A stretch of 64,000 nt of DNA from Candidatus Schekmanbacteria bacterium RIFCSPLOWO2_02_FULL_38_14. GTDB taxonomy: Bacteria > Schekmanbacteria > GWA2-38-11. Both the position numbers and the translations under genes were made by a program. Below are positions 53,928 through 62,978 of this stretch, piece after piece. Below the pieces are notes generated by a model. It searched no databases. It was not told the DNA's origin and was given only the letters and a program-made list of their open reading frames with translations. Location of the stretch: positions 62,001 through 126,000 of the forward strand of contig MGDH01000011.1 in assembly GCA_001790855.1 (NCBI GenBank), read 5' to 3'. Numbering within the stretch: position 1 is the stretch's first letter; each line of letters starts with the position of its first letter.

Positions 53928-55031
53928 TTAACTTAAAGCAATCAACTCACCGTTTTCTAAAAACCCTAAAAATATTTCTACAAGTTTTGGGTCAAACTGT
54001 GTTCCTGCGTTTATTCTCAATTCCCTGATGACTGCATCTTTAGAAAGGGCAATCCTGTATGGCCTGTCAGTTGTCATTGCATCATAAGCATCAGCTAAAC
54101 CAACTACTCTTGCAGCAAGTGGAATTTCATCTCTTTTTAAACCATCCGGATAGCCTTTCCCATCCATTCTTTCATGGTGGTGTCTTATCACAGAAATAAT
54201 AAAGGAAGAAACGTTTAAAGGCTTTATTAAATCAACTCCTTTTATTGGATGCAGCTTCACTATTTCCCACTCCTTGTCTGTTAATGCAGTTTCCTTGAAT
54301 ATGTATTCATTGCTTACCCCTACCTTTCCTATGTCATGAAGAAATGTTGCTATCTGTAGTTCGTTTTTTTCCTCTTTTGTAAAAGGAAGCTTTTCCGTAA
54401 TCAGATTTGAATAATAGGAAACTCTTCCTGAATGGCCATGAGTATAGGGGTCCTTGCTTTCAAGAGTGCAGGAAAGGACTTTTATAAATTCCAGAAAATC
54501 AATAGGATTTCCGCTTCTGTTTTCTTTAGCGTTTTCATTGAATATCTTTCTGATTTTTTCAATTAACGGCTGGTTCTCCTGAAGGGTACTCTTGACAACA
54601 TCAAAATCTCTTTTAATGCCTAGTTCCTGAACATTATTTAAAAGATTACTCAAGTGAACATTTAATTTTCTTCTCTCAACTGCCTTTTTAATTACTGAAA
54701 TTATTTCAGCAACATTAAATGGTTTTGTAATGTAATCAAAAGCCTCCCATCTTATTCCGTCTATAGCTGTTTTAAGCGTCCCATATCCAGTAATTATTAC
54801 AACCTCTATATCTGAATTATGTTTCTTAATTGCTTTTAATACCTCAATTCCTGAAATTCCTGGCATTCTAAGGTCTAATGTAACCAAATCTATTGCTTGC
54901 TGGTGTATAATCTCAATAGCCTTTTTGCCATCTTCAGCAGTATACACCTGGTAAGTAGGTTTAAGTATCATTCTCAGGGATTCTCTAGGTCCGATTTCAT
55001 CATCAACAATAAGGATAGAAGGTTGGTTCAT
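53928..55031 (-). CDS. Response regulator with an HD-GYP phosphodiesterase domain
   Basis: 367 residues. Receiver 1-120 with Asp in DLVTLDLRMPG and Lys in YITKPF intact. HD-GYP domain about 195-360 with FLHDIGKVGV (HD), RHHHERMDGKGYPDGL (GYP) and DAYDAMTTDRPYR. It should break down c-di-GMP when phosphorylated. ATG at 55031 with AAGGAG; a sigma-54 promoter precedes it. The upstream EBP and kinases are natural controllers. Confidence 0.93.
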   Translation of the reverse strand: MNQPSILIVDDEIGPRESLRMILKPTYQVYTAEDGKKAIEIIHQQAIDLVTLDLRMPGISGIEVLKAIKKHNSDIEVVIITGYGTLKTAIDGIRWEAFDYITKPFNVAEIISVIKKAVERRKLNVHLSNLLNNVQELGIKRDFDVVKSTLQENQPLIEKIRKIFNENAKENRSGNPIDFLEFIKVLSCTLESKDPYTHGHSGRVSYYSNLITEKLPFTKEEKNELQIATFLHDIGKVGVSNEYIFKETALTDKEWEIVKLHPIKGVDLIKPLNVSSFIISVIRHHHERMDGKGYPDGLKRDEIPLAARVVGLADAYDAMTTDRPYRIALSKDAVIRELRINAGTQFDPKLVEIFLGFLENGELIALS

Positions 55032-55085
55032 ATAATAGGCTCCTTATTTAATTTAAGTAAAAAAATATTTAGACTACACTTTTAT

Positions 55086-55101
55086 AGCAAATCTTATGCC
55101 A
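55086..55101 (-). promoter_or_regulatory. Sigma-54 promoter of the HD-GYP gene
   Basis: On the minus strand TGGCATAAGATTTGCT agrees with the consensus TGGCAYRNNNNTTGCW at every position. The -12 GC would place the start site near 55075 and a 44-nt leader before the ATG at 55031. Confidence 0.85.
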
Positions 55102-55199
55102 ACTTCATTTAAACTATTTTAATCTATTGGATATTAAGATAATCTGTTGATTTATCAGTCTATCTGTTTTTTTAATAAATATTAATCAGATGGATTAGT

Positions 55200-55247
55200 G
55201 CTAACCATTTCACAAAAAAATGTACATATTTGTACAATGGTGTTAGC
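55200..55247. promoter_or_regulatory. Nested palindrome, candidate enhancer for the sigma-54 promoter
   Basis: Two TGTACA palindromes (55221-55226, 55231-55236), 4 bp apart, sit inside a longer imperfect dyad GCTAACCAT (55200-55208) and ATGGTGTTAGC (55237-55247). The centre lies about 150 bp from the predicted start, the usual distance for an NtrC-type activator site. The rest of the spacer 55032-55407 is AT-rich with no gene. Confidence 0.6.
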
Positions 55248-55407
55248 TAATGGCAGCATATTTAAAAAACACAGCTACTTTTAAACGTCAGATTAAAGGA
55301 AGATTTTATAAAAATGATTTGAGGTTAAAATGCAGGAAGTCGGGTAAATGAATCGTGGACAGAAACAAAATATTTTATAGTTTTCTGTTTTGCGAAATTG
55401 TTAAATT

Positions 55408-56775
55408 TTAATTTTCTACTTCAATCCCATATTTATCCATTTTATACTTTAAAATTCTTCTGCTTATTCCTAAAATGTTGGCAGCTTTTGTTTGAACAAA
55501 ATTAGCCTTTTTAAGAGCATTAAGAATTATTTCTTGTTCAAATTCCTGCCCTGCCTCGTCAAAAAGAATATTACCATCAAGGACTTCTTCTTTAAGTGTG
55601 TTGGCTTTTTGAATTATTAAAATATTAGGCGGTAAATCATCTTTTTCTATTGTATTATTATGTGTAAGGGCAACCATTCTCTCTATAACATTCTCAAGCT
55701 CTCTGACATTTCCGGGCCAGTTGTATGAAATCAAAACCTCAATCGCTTCCTCAGAAATTTTCTTTTTTTCTTTTTTTCCATCCGCAGAAACACGCGATAA
55801 AAAGTAATCTGCAAGAAGAGGAATATCTGCTTTTCTTTCTCTTAAAGGCGGAATAACTATAGGAACTACATTTATCCTGTAATATAGGTCTGAGCGAAAC
55901 ATTCCTTTTTCAACAGCCTTCTCCAGATCCTTGTTAGTAGCAGTAAGCAATCTGACATCAACTTTAACAGGTTTTGTTCCTCCAATCCTTACAAATTCTC
56001 TCTCCTGCAACACCCTTAAAAGCTTTGATTGAGTAGCTGTTGAAAGTTCTCCAATTTCATCAAGAAAAAGAGTTCCCTTATCAGCCATTTCAAATTTCCC
56101 TATCCTTTTCGCATAAGCATCAGTGAAAGCTCCCTTTTCAGACCCAAAAAGTTCACTCTCTATAAGAGTTTCAGGAATTGCAGCACAATTAATCGCTACA
56201 AAAGGGAATTCCTTTCTGTTACTGTTATAATGAATTGCTTTTGCAACTAATTCCTTTCCTGTACCGCTCTCACCCAATATTAAGACTGTTGATTTTGTGT
56301 CAGCGATTTGCTCAATCGTATGGAAAATCTCTCTGATAACCCCAGTATTTCCAATGATACTGCTGAAACTGTAGTCGCCTTGTCTTACTTCTTTTTTTTT
56401 CGTTGAACCATTTTCGCTCAGAGCCTTGCTGATTAAGAGCTTTATTTCATCAATATCAAAGGGTTTAGTAATGTAATCATAAGCTCCTAATTTCATCGCT
56501 GATACTGCTGTTTTAATTGTCTTAGTTGCAGTGAGCATTATAACTCTAACATTATCTCCTCTTTCCTTAATCTTCTTTAAAATCTCTATACCATCCTCTC
56601 CTGGCATAATGATATCAAGAAAAACCAGGTCAGGTTTTTGCTCTTTAATGGTCTTTAAAGCGGTGCTTCCGTTTCCTGCCATTAACACCTCGTACTCATT
56701 TTTCAGAATCATGCGTATTGATTCCCTGATGCTTAATTCATCATCAACAATGAGAATTATTTTTCCCTTCATCAT
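55408..56775 (-). CDS. Sigma-54-dependent NtrC-type response regulator
   Basis: 455 residues. Receiver (DLVFLDIIMPG, YITKPF), AAA+ domain with Walker A GESGTGKELVAKAIHY, Walker B GTLFLDEIGEL and a Fis-type helix-turn-helix (AANILGISRRILKYKMDKYG). The sigma-54 contact loop reads GAFTDA where GAFTGA is standard. It should activate sigma-54 promoters after phosphorylation. It overlaps the upstream gene by 4 bp (ATGA). The paired kinases are the likely phosphate source. Confidence 0.92.
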   Translation of the reverse strand: MMKGKIILIVDDELSIRESIRMILKNEYEVLMAGNGSTALKTIKEQKPDLVFLDIIMPGEDGIEILKKIKERGDNVRVIMLTATKTIKTAVSAMKLGAYDYITKPFDIDEIKLLISKALSENGSTKKKEVRQGDYSFSSIIGNTGVIREIFHTIEQIADTKSTVLILGESGTGKELVAKAIHYNSNRKEFPFVAINCAAIPETLIESELFGSEKGAFTDAYAKRIGKFEMADKGTLFLDEIGELSTATQSKLLRVLQEREFVRIGGTKPVKVDVRLLTATNKDLEKAVEKGMFRSDLYYRINVVPIVIPPLRERKADIPLLADYFLSRVSADGKKEKKKISEEAIEVLISYNWPGNVRELENVIERMVALTHNNTIEKDDLPPNILIIQKANTLKEEVLDGNILFDEAGQEFEQEIILNALKKANFVQTKAANILGISRRILKYKMDKYGIEVEN

Positions 56776-58724
56776 ATCTCCTTGTATGGGCCGCTTATTA
56801 TAGGCAGTAGTATACTAACATCAATTCCGTTATTATTAAAAGTATTTATTGTCATTCTCCCGCAGCTATATTTTATTAATTGTTCTGCTAAGAATATTTC
56901 AATTCCCTTCATTTCTGAATAGTTATCTTTTATTTCCTGAGAGATCTCATCATCTTCTCTCTTTTTGGATTTTGCTTTTATATGGAGATCAACTGCGTCT
57001 TTGAAAATATTTTCAGCATCTATATCATTATTATGCTCTGCCTTTGCAGAAAATTTTATTTCTCCTCCTCCCTCTCCTGCTTCTTTAATTAACTTTGAAA
57101 TTATGTTTTTGAAAACACACTCAAATTTATTGTTTTCCACACATATTTTAGACAAATCATTACTAATATCTTTATAAATAAATATTTTTCTTTTTTCAAA
57201 TTCTTTACTGAATGACTTGATTGTCTTGTTTAAAATTGATGATAATGGCTCTCTTTTTCCTTTTACTGACAACACATTTTGATATTCCAGTATTCTCTCA
57301 ACCAACGAATCAATTCTCTCTACATCCCGGCTTACTATTTTATAAAAATTCTCTCTGAAGTCTGGATCATTAAAATTCTCAGGAAATAAATTAGCAAAGG
57401 TTTTAATTGCAACCAGAGGGTTTTTAATTTCGTGTGCTAATTCAAGAATCAGATTGTCATTATAATTAGTTATACCGTGCGATTTTGCAATTTTGAAATT
57501 TACTGAATCTGTTTTTATACTATCTGATAATGAACTTTTCTCTATCATTGACTTTTTCTGAATATCTCCAAACAAAGGGGAGATTTCATCAGCAGAGATT
57601 ACTTCATTCTCAGACAGCACTGCTGCCCTCAGCACTATATTTTCAAGTTCCATTAAGTTCAGTGGCCATAGGTAATTCTGGAATAATTCCATTGCATCCT
57701 GTGTAAAAGATTTCTTTATAATATTAAGATTTTTCATCCCTTCGCTGAGTATCATATTGACAATCAATGGAATTTCATCTTTTCTATCTCTCAATGGAGC
57801 AATGTTGATTGGAAAAAGGCTAATCTTATAAAACAGCTTTGGGTCAAACCTGTTTTGTCTCATTTCATAAAAAAGATTTTTTGATGTAGATGCAACTATC
57901 CTTCCATTAAATTTTTTAAACTTGCCATTTTCTGTTATAATTCCTCCGAGATCAAGAAACTCCGACAGTGCCATCTGTAGTTCGCAAGAAAGATCTTCTA
58001 TTTTGTTAAAATATATTGTCCTGTATAAAGATTCTTCTTTCTGAAATCCAGATTCTGCTTCATCTTTAAAAATGCTTGTTAATTCCTTCAGATTTAAACT
58101 GCTGCAGTTTATATTAACAAATTTTCCTTTTCTTGAACTGCTGTAGTGAATTATTCGTGCTGCCAGTTCACGCCCTGTTCCTCCTTCACCGCTTATCAGG
58201 ACTGACGCCTTAATTGGAGTTGCTTTTTTAAGCAACCGGATTACTTCATTCCCAAATTTTAATAAGTTTGAAGAAATAAGATATTTATCATCGGTTATAT
58301 TCTCTTCTATCACTTTCTCCATGGAATTTTCCAGCCATCTTTTATTCATAAGAATTTCAATTTTATCTTTCAAATCAAATATTTCAGATGGAATTTTTAA
58401 GAATATTCTGTTTTTCCTTCCAAAAATACTCACTAAGTTATCTTCATTGTAATCAGCAAATAAAATAATGAATGGCAGGTCGTTGAATAAGGAATTTATT
58501 TCATACATGGAATTAATTTTTGTATCTGTGAGAGACCCGATTTCAAGAATAGCTACGTCTGCTTCTTCTTTTTTGGCAACTTCTTTAAAGTCTTTCAGAA
58601 AACTTCCTGAAATTAATTGGTATTCGTTTCCAAGAATTATTCTTATTGATTCTTTCAGGCTTTTGGAATCACTGCAAACTAATATTTTGTTTTTCATGTC
58701 GTTCAATTGCCCTTCTTCGTTCAT
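56772..58724 (-). CDS. Pseudo-receiver, inactive sigma-54 AAA+ and histidine-kinase domain hybrid
   Basis: 650 residues (ATG at 58724; 58697 is a possible later start). Residues 10-130: receiver-like, but the phospho-Asp is Glu (VAILEIGS) and the acidic pocket is lost (LVCSDS). Residues 145-390: sigma-54 AAA+ fold with Walker A GEGGTGRE (Lys to Arg), Walker B IYFNKIED (Asp-Glu to Asn-Lys) and no GAFTGA (SGFQKE). Residues 425-485: HisKA with LAHEIKNPLV (His431). The ATPase part that follows has no clear G-boxes. No helix-turn-helix. It overlaps both neighbours, so a regulatory partner role is likely. Confidence 0.8.
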   Translation of the reverse strand: MNEEGQLNDMKNKILVCSDSKSLKESIRIILGNEYQLISGSFLKDFKEVAKKEEADVAILEIGSLTDTKINSMYEINSLFNDLPFIILFADYNEDNLVSIFGRKNRIFLKIPSEIFDLKDKIEILMNKRWLENSMEKVIEENITDDKYLISSNLLKFGNEVIRLLKKATPIKASVLISGEGGTGRELAARIIHYSSSRKGKFVNINCSSLNLKELTSIFKDEAESGFQKEESLYRTIYFNKIEDLSCELQMALSEFLDLGGIITENGKFKKFNGRIVASTSKNLFYEMRQNRFDPKLFYKISLFPINIAPLRDRKDEIPLIVNMILSEGMKNLNIIKKSFTQDAMELFQNYLWPLNLMELENIVLRAAVLSENEVISADEISPLFGDIQKKSMIEKSSLSDSIKTDSVNFKIAKSHGITNYNDNLILELAHEIKNPLVAIKTFANLFPENFNDPDFRENFYKIVSRDVERIDSLVERILEYQNVLSVKGKREPLSSILNKTIKSFSKEFEKRKIFIYKDISNDLSKICVENNKFECVFKNIISKLIKEAGEGGGEIKFSAKAEHNNDIDAENIFKDAVDLHIKAKSKKREDDEISQEIKDNYSEMKGIEIFLAEQLIKYSCGRMTINTFNNNGIDVSILLPIISGPYKEI

Positions 58725-60819
58725 AACGTCTCGGATTAACTGGTAAATTTATGAAAAATGAACTTCCTTTCCCTGTCTGGCTTTTAACATTAATTGTACC
58801 ACGATGTTCCTGAACAATCTGATGACTTATTGAAAGGCCCAATCCTGTCCCAGTATGTTTGGTGGTGAAAAACGGTGTAAATATGTTTTCTATATCTTTT
58901 TCAGGAATTCCCTCCCCAGTATCACTGATTTCCACCTGAATTATATCAACCCTATCCTCATAATATCTTGTAGTAATAAATATTTCTCCACCTTCAGATG
59001 TTGCATGTATTGCATTCATAATGGTATTTAAGAATACCTGCTTCATCTGCTCTCTGTCCATCAATATTTTTGGAAGATCTGTATTATAGTTTTTATTAAT
59101 TGATATGTTTTTCTTTTTTGCCTGATTATTAACTAGAAGAGCTATTTTTTCAATAACTTCATTGATATCCTCTTCATTAAGATTTGGCTTGGAAGGTTTT
59201 GCAAAATCAAGAAGTTCACTGAGCAGGCGGGATATCCTCTCCACTTCCTCAACAGTAAGGTTCAGAAAATTAGTCCTGAATTCCTTGTCATCGAATCTTT
59301 CAGGAAGAAGCTGCAAAAATGTTTTTATTGAAACAAGAGGGTTGCGTATTTCATGGGCAAGTCCTGCAGTCAAAGTTCCAAGAGAGGCAAGCCTGTCGGC
59401 TCTTTGCATATTTGTTTTTGACTTCTTTAAATTGTCGTACAATTTTGCGTTTTCAATAGCAACAGCGCTCTGGTGAGCCAAAATCATTAAAAGCTCTATA
59501 TCTTTTCCTGAATACATTTCCCCGGACTCTTTCCTTCCAAGAGAAACAATACCGATTAATCGCTCCCTGATTATAAGAGGCAAAAACACTTCCGCCTCCA
59601 TGTTTTTCATTGTATTCGCCACAGCAACAATCTTGCTGTCAGAGTAGTATTTCTCAATTTCCTCCTTTATTATAATGTCATTCCTTTCCTTAATCCAATT
59701 TGCGAAAAAGTTGTCCCTTGAGAAATAAGGGGAAATTAGCTCGTTGTCATAACCACAGGATTCTTCAATTTTAAAGACTCCTTTCTCATCATCAAGCAAT
59801 ATTATCGCTGCTTTTGTAATATTCATAGTTTTCACGAGACTTTCCAGTATCATTTTGAGAAGAGTTTTTAAATCGAGTATCCCGGCTATCATCTTTGTCA
59901 GCTTATAAACAGTATCTTCATAATTAAAATCCCCTTTAAAGAGAACTTCTTCGATACTCCTCTGAGTAACTCCTCTGTATCGCGGCAACACCCCTCCGAT
60001 TAAAAAAGTCATAAATGTTGTTAATGTAGTAAAAAAATAATCAGTCTCTCCAAGAAAATGTTTTTCTCCAAACAGTATCAAAAAGTATGTTGGAATCAGT
60101 AACAAAGAAAATATCATGAAATCAATAAATCCTTTTTTTATCAGATAAGTGATATCCATTATTTTGAAATAAATCAGCGCATAGCTTATCAACGAAAGAT
60201 AGAAAGAAGCAAAAGGCGCTGCAAATGGCAGGATTTTCAAGTCAAAAACAGGAAAAAAGGCAGTAAACCCTCCTGCAAAACCAAGAACTGATGCAATTGT
60301 TATGTATTTTATCCTTATCCGTTTGAAGCTTGATGTGATTGAATAGCATGACCTTGCCAATTCATAAATTATGTAGGATGCAAAAAAAACATATGTGAGG
60401 AAATAGACCGTATACAATTTTCCAGGATTTTCATAGAATCCGATTCCCTGCCTTAACTCCATTTTTTCAACAAGGATATTGGTAAAGCTGAGAATCAGCT
60501 CTGTTCCTCCAAGGAAATAGGCAAAAACAATCAGTTTTTTCTGTTCTCTTGTCTTATTTAAAAGCACAGATATGAAATGGAAGCTAATGGGAAGAATAAA
60601 TATGGCTCCAACATATACAACCTTGCACCAGAGAAGAGCCTGTTTCTCATCAATGGAAACAGCAGTCATATATCTTCCAGCCTGCCATACAGTAAGTATT
60701 AAACAGATAATGCACCATAATCTGTTTTGAAGATTTTTTCTTCCTTTGAGGTAAACAAACACTGCTGAAGTTAATGTCAGGAAAATCCCAAAAAAGAAAC
60801 CGAAAACATACCAGTTCAT
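58669..60819 (-). CDS. Membrane histidine kinase with GAF domain (paralogue 2)
   Basis: 716 residues. Seven to eight helices (1-280), a GAF domain (about 300-465), HisKA with GLAHEIRNPLVSIKTFLQLLP and HATPase with NTIMNAIHA, DTGEGIPEKD and GTGLGLSI. The layout resembles PrsK of the PEP-CTERM/exosortase system. ATG at 60819 overlaps the preceding kinase stop by 4 bp. Closely related to that kinase, so the pair arose by duplication. Confidence 0.9.
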   Translation of the reverse strand: MNWYVFGFFFGIFLTLTSAVFVYLKGRKNLQNRLWCIICLILTVWQAGRYMTAVSIDEKQALLWCKVVYVGAIFILPISFHFISVLLNKTREQKKLIVFAYFLGGTELILSFTNILVEKMELRQGIGFYENPGKLYTVYFLTYVFFASYIIYELARSCYSITSSFKRIRIKYITIASVLGFAGGFTAFFPVFDLKILPFAAPFASFYLSLISYALIYFKIMDITYLIKKGFIDFMIFSLLLIPTYFLILFGEKHFLGETDYFFTTLTTFMTFLIGGVLPRYRGVTQRSIEEVLFKGDFNYEDTVYKLTKMIAGILDLKTLLKMILESLVKTMNITKAAIILLDDEKGVFKIEESCGYDNELISPYFSRDNFFANWIKERNDIIIKEEIEKYYSDSKIVAVANTMKNMEAEVFLPLIIRERLIGIVSLGRKESGEMYSGKDIELLMILAHQSAVAIENAKLYDNLKKSKTNMQRADRLASLGTLTAGLAHEIRNPLVSIKTFLQLLPERFDDKEFRTNFLNLTVEEVERISRLLSELLDFAKPSKPNLNEEDINEVIEKIALLVNNQAKKKNISINKNYNTDLPKILMDREQMKQVFLNTIMNAIHATSEGGEIFITTRYYEDRVDIIQVEISDTGEGIPEKDIENIFTPFFTTKHTGTGLGLSISHQIVQEHRGTINVKSQTGKGSSFFINLPVNPRRYERRRAIERHEKQNISLQ

Positions 60820-62975
60820 CTTACTGTCCTCTCAATAAATTCTTTTTCAGATAATTGGCAATCCTGCCCATTATCTGATTCCTCAGGATTAAGAGGGAGG
60901 CTGATAATAAAAGAACTCCCATTTCCTTCTTTGCTTTGCACATCTATTGTTCCTTTATGCTCCTGAATAATTTGATGACATATGGAAAGTCCAAGCCCTG
61001 TTCCGCCGTCTTTGGTTGTAAAAAACGGTGTAAAAATATTTTCAATATTTTTCTCTGAAATCCCTTTCCCTGTATCTTTTATCTCAATCTGAACAAATTT
61101 CTTTTCTCCTTCAAGAAATCTCGTTTCAATAAAAATTTCACCATTTTCATATGAAGCCTGAACTGCGTTCAAGATTACATTCAAAAAAACCTGTTTCATC
61201 TGCTCTTTATCAGCCATAACCTTTGGAAGTCCACTGACATACTGCTTGTGAATTACCAGATTCTTCTTCAGACCCTCATTCTCTGCAAGCATTATAACCT
61301 TTTCAAGCACATCATTTATGTCAATTTCCTTCAGTATTGGTTCTGAAGGCCTTGCAAACTCTAAAAGCTCAGTCAGTAAGCGGCATATCCTTTCAACCTC
61401 TTCGATAGTAAGATTCAAAAAATTATTTCTGAACTCGTTGTCATCAAACCTTTCAGGCAGGAGTTGTAAAAAGGTTTTTATTGAAACAAGCGGGTTCCGT
61501 ATTTCATGAGCAAGTCCTGCAGTCAGGGTTCCGAGAGAAGCGAGTTTGTCAGCCCTTCTCATATGAATTTTGGATTTTCTCAACATATCATATAATCTTG
61601 CATTCTCTATTGCTACAGAAGCTTGATTTGCCAAAGCCTTAAGCATCTCAAACTCTCTGTAAGAGTATACTCCGCCGTTTTCTTTTTTATCCAGATTTAT
61701 AACACCCACCAAACGATTATCATGAATAAGCGGCAGAGAAACTTCTGAATCCAACTCCATCATTTTTGTATTTATTAAATTCATCCTTGAGTCGTATGAA
61801 ATCTCTTCTTCAACCTCTTCCCTTATAACTACTTCATTTTTCTCTTCCATCCATCTGGACAGAAAATCATCTTTCCGTAACAAAAGATTCTTAATTTCCC
61901 CGTTAAATCCGTGTGAGGCTCTTATTTCATATTTACTCTCATCACTGTCAAGCACAAGAATTGACACTTTTTTAACAGCAATTGTTTTTATTATTATATC
62001 AACTATATATTCCAGTAAGTCATCTATCTCCAGAACCTGTGTAACTGTTTTGCTCAGGTTATAAAAAACATTCTCGTTTGTCACCTCATCCTTGAAAAAT
62101 ATCTCTCTTCCTTTTCTATCAAGAAGAACTTTTACCCTTGGGAAAACAAATGCTGCAAAGACAAAAAGCAGGAAAAGAATTAATGAAAAACTGTAACTAA
62201 ATACATCAAATGATACTTTTTCGCTTAGCAGAACTATCAGGAAACAGGGGACGAAAAAAAGTATAATTAAAAAAAAGTATGTTACACTCTTTTTTATGAC
62301 AACAGTAATTGCCATCAAGCGATATTTAACTATGGCATAGCTAATGATAAAAACATAAATTGTAGATAAATGGGCTGCAATTGGTGGTGTTTTTAAATCA
62401 ATAAGCGGGAAAAAGGATGTTGAAGCACTTACAAATCCAATTACGGATGCAAAAATAACATATCTTAACTGATTTTTTTTTAAAAGAAGAGTTGTTCTTT
62501 GGTGCTCTTTGATTAAAAGCCATACACCATAGATTGGAACCCAGTATACAAGGAAATGGATAAAATAAATCTTTCCAGGAACTTCATAGAAACCAAATGC
62601 AAAGTGGGAAATAACATCCTTAACAAACAACTTGCTAAAATTAAAGCCTACCAGTTCAACCAGTGCAAATCCATATCCAACAAAAAGTAGGGCTCTCTTT
62701 TCTCTGGCTTGTTCAACCAAAACAAGAAAAAAATGAAGCGTTAAAAAAGGAATGAAAATAGCCCCTAAATATAAAACTCTATTCCAAAAAAGAGCTTCAT
62801 CCCTACCTATTGAAACACCAACCATACAACGGCCAAAATACCAGAGAGAAACACTAAAGCATTGTAAGCACCATATCTTATTAAGAAATAGTTTCCTGTT
62901 TCTCAGATAGACAAAGATTCCAAGTATAAAAGCAAAAATGCTTCCAGTAAAAAAACCTATGGCATACCAGTTCAT
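60816..62975 (-). CDS. Membrane histidine kinase with GAF domain (paralogue 1)
   Basis: 719 residues. Same order as the neighbouring kinase: N-terminal helices, GAF (about 305-470), HisKA (GLAHEIRNPLVSIKTFLQLLP) and HATPase (NVILNAVQA, DTGKGISEKN, GTGLGLSI). Both catalytic domains look intact. ATG at 62975 with AAGGATAAAA, 3 bp after the ketosynthase stop. The ligand is unknown; a membrane or lipid signal is possible from the neighbour. Confidence 0.9.
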   Translation of the reverse strand: MNWYAIGFFTGSIFAFILGIFVYLRNRKLFLNKIWCLQCFSVSLWYFGRCMVGVSIGRDEALFWNRVLYLGAIFIPFLTLHFFLVLVEQAREKRALLFVGYGFALVELVGFNFSKLFVKDVISHFAFGFYEVPGKIYFIHFLVYWVPIYGVWLLIKEHQRTTLLLKKNQLRYVIFASVIGFVSASTSFFPLIDLKTPPIAAHLSTIYVFIISYAIVKYRLMAITVVIKKSVTYFFLIILFFVPCFLIVLLSEKVSFDVFSYSFSLILFLLFVFAAFVFPRVKVLLDRKGREIFFKDEVTNENVFYNLSKTVTQVLEIDDLLEYIVDIIIKTIAVKKVSILVLDSDESKYEIRASHGFNGEIKNLLLRKDDFLSRWMEEKNEVVIREEVEEEISYDSRMNLINTKMMELDSEVSLPLIHDNRLVGVINLDKKENGGVYSYREFEMLKALANQASVAIENARLYDMLRKSKIHMRRADKLASLGTLTAGLAHEIRNPLVSIKTFLQLLPERFDDNEFRNNFLNLTIEEVERICRLLTELLEFARPSEPILKEIDINDVLEKVIMLAENEGLKKNLVIHKQYVSGLPKVMADKEQMKQVFLNVILNAVQASYENGEIFIETRFLEGEKKFVQIEIKDTGKGISEKNIENIFTPFFTTKDGGTGLGLSICHQIIQEHKGTIDVQSKEGNGSSFIISLPLNPEESDNGQDCQLSEKEFIERTVR

Positions 62976-62978
62976 TTT

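Noticed and set aside
55261-55400. Short coding sequence in the HD-GYP upstream spacer
   Set aside because: Only tiny frames without ribosome sites are present; the region carries regulatory symmetry instead.
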